A stretch of 64,000 bases of DNA from Geosiphon pyriformis. Taxonomy: Eukaryota > Glomeromycota > Glomeromycetes > Archaeosporales > Geosiphonaceae. The stretch covers positions 372,001 to 436,000 of the forward strand of contig JAAOMT010000762.1 of the NCBI GenBank assembly GCA_016748015.1. Reading direction: 5' to 3'. Below, in pieces: positions 63,327 through 64,000 of this stretch. Made by a program: the position numbers and the translations under genes. Positions within the stretch are counted from its first letter, which is position 1, and every line of letters begins with the position of its first letter. The notes beneath the pieces are model-generated. The model did not search any database. It had not been told where the DNA came from and saw only the letters and a list, made by a program, of their open reading frames with translations.

Positions 63327-64000
63327 TATTACTCATAGAATATAGGAAGTATATTATTATTAGCAAGTAGATATTAGCCAATTAGAAGTAGACATAGTAA
63401 ATGTGGAATTCCAGGATTCCTCTTAGAAAAATTACAGGATTCCAGAATTTCAGGATTCTCCAGTGAGAAATCACAGAATTCCAGAATTCCAGAATTTCTC
63501 TCATCAGGAATTGCAGGATTTCAAAAATTCCAGGATTCCTGTTGCAAGAAATTGAAGAATTGAGGAATCTCAAATATGTATATATAGCAGTAGTATTAGA
63601 AACAAAAGAAAAAAAATTGACACCAAGAATCCTTAGCTTAGTTACCACAATCCTCAAATAAATAATTATTCACTATATCAAATTCATTCTTCACTATCAA
63701 CACTTCATGTTGATAGTAACTGATACTTAACCATACTGAAACAATAGCTTTTGATCAAGGCTATTAACGGGATACTAACTTACAAATCACCTTGGCTTAT
63801 TTCTTATTTTCTCTTTTATCTTTTCTTTATTTTCTTTGTTGTCTACTAACTTGATTAAAGAATTTACTCTTGGAGGACTTATGGAGAAATAAACTTGCTT
63901 AAACAATACTTATTCTTAGAGGACTTACAAAGAAACTGACATCAGGAAACAGCACTGGTATACACTTATAGAGGATATTATACCAGAAGAATCAACCATC
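63327..64000 (+). repeat. 3' LTR of element A, cut by the window end
   Basis: The first 674 bp of the 3' LTR, aligned to 54004-54680. It starts TATTAC, a G-to-A change from the TGTTAC of the 5' LTR. Visible differences between the two LTRs are mainly transitions, so this copy inserted more recently than the others but not very recently. Confidence 0.85.

Larger units (their letters stand above)
54004..64000 (+). mobile_element. Family-1 Ty3/gypsy element A, youngest copy, runs off the window
   Basis: LTR, primer binding site, gag, protease, Cys/His-rich segments, dUTPase-like domain, RT, RNase H, integrase, extra ORF, polypurine tract, LTR. The internal region is 8.4 kb. It has the highest GC content of all element copies and its two LTRs are similar with mostly transition differences, so it is the youngest. 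It still has stops in gag, the dUTPase region, RT and RNase H; only the integrase keeps a long open frame. It sits inside element C2. The domain order PR-RT-RH-INT defines it as Ty3/gypsy (Metaviridae-like), not Ty1/copia. Confidence 0.9.

Overview
The window looks like a piece of a very AT-rich, transposon-laden fungal genome with intron-rich genes. The retroelement families (a LINE with a two-part ORF1, and Ty3/gypsy elements with an unusual Pol) resemble elements I associate with arbuscular mycorrhizal fungi (Glomeromycotina, Rhizophagus-like). That assignment is an inference from recalled family resemblance, not from a search.

Layout. 1-26.2 kb is a nest of decayed retroelements. A LINE on the minus strand (3' part 1-1705, 5' part 23174-26169) flanks a block of LTR elements: a truncated family-1 copy on the minus strand (B, 1706-6853), a truncated family-2 copy on the minus strand (C, 6854-13710) and a family-1 copy on the plus strand (D, 13711-23173). 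D is itself broken by a 2.37 kb terminal-inverted-repeat insertion and by a solo LTR. 26.2-32.9 kb is a small gene island with normal base composition and many CpG sites. It holds two complete minus-strand genes, an FG nucleoporin of the Nup54/Nup57 family (6 exons, 579 aa) and MON1 (13 exons, 626 aa), 250 bp apart. Both splice models were rebuilt by hand and keep frame throughout. 33.9-40.3 kb is a second, more decayed LINE copy. 40.3-64.0 kb is a three-level nest: family-1 element E (plus) is cut by family-2 element C2 (minus), which is cut by the youngest family-1 element A (plus, 54004 to beyond the window end).

Family 1 is organised as LTR, gag with a CCHC knuckle, protease, Cys/His-rich segments, a dUTPase-like domain with all five motifs recognisable, reverse transcriptase, RNase H, integrase, a shared stop codon, a further conserved ORF, polypurine tract, LTR. 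Family 2 has gag, protease, RT, RNase H, integrase and a basic C-terminal tail, with LTR ends TGTTACAG/CTGTAACA. No element copy is coding-competent. The lesions are mostly C-to-T and G-to-A transitions, with loss of CpG and Trp codons turned into stops. The second Asp of the RT active-site box is replaced by Asn in all six LTR-element copies. Only the two host genes are expected to make functional protein; they act in nuclear transport and in Rab7-dependent vacuole/late-endosome fusion and have no evident functional link to each other.
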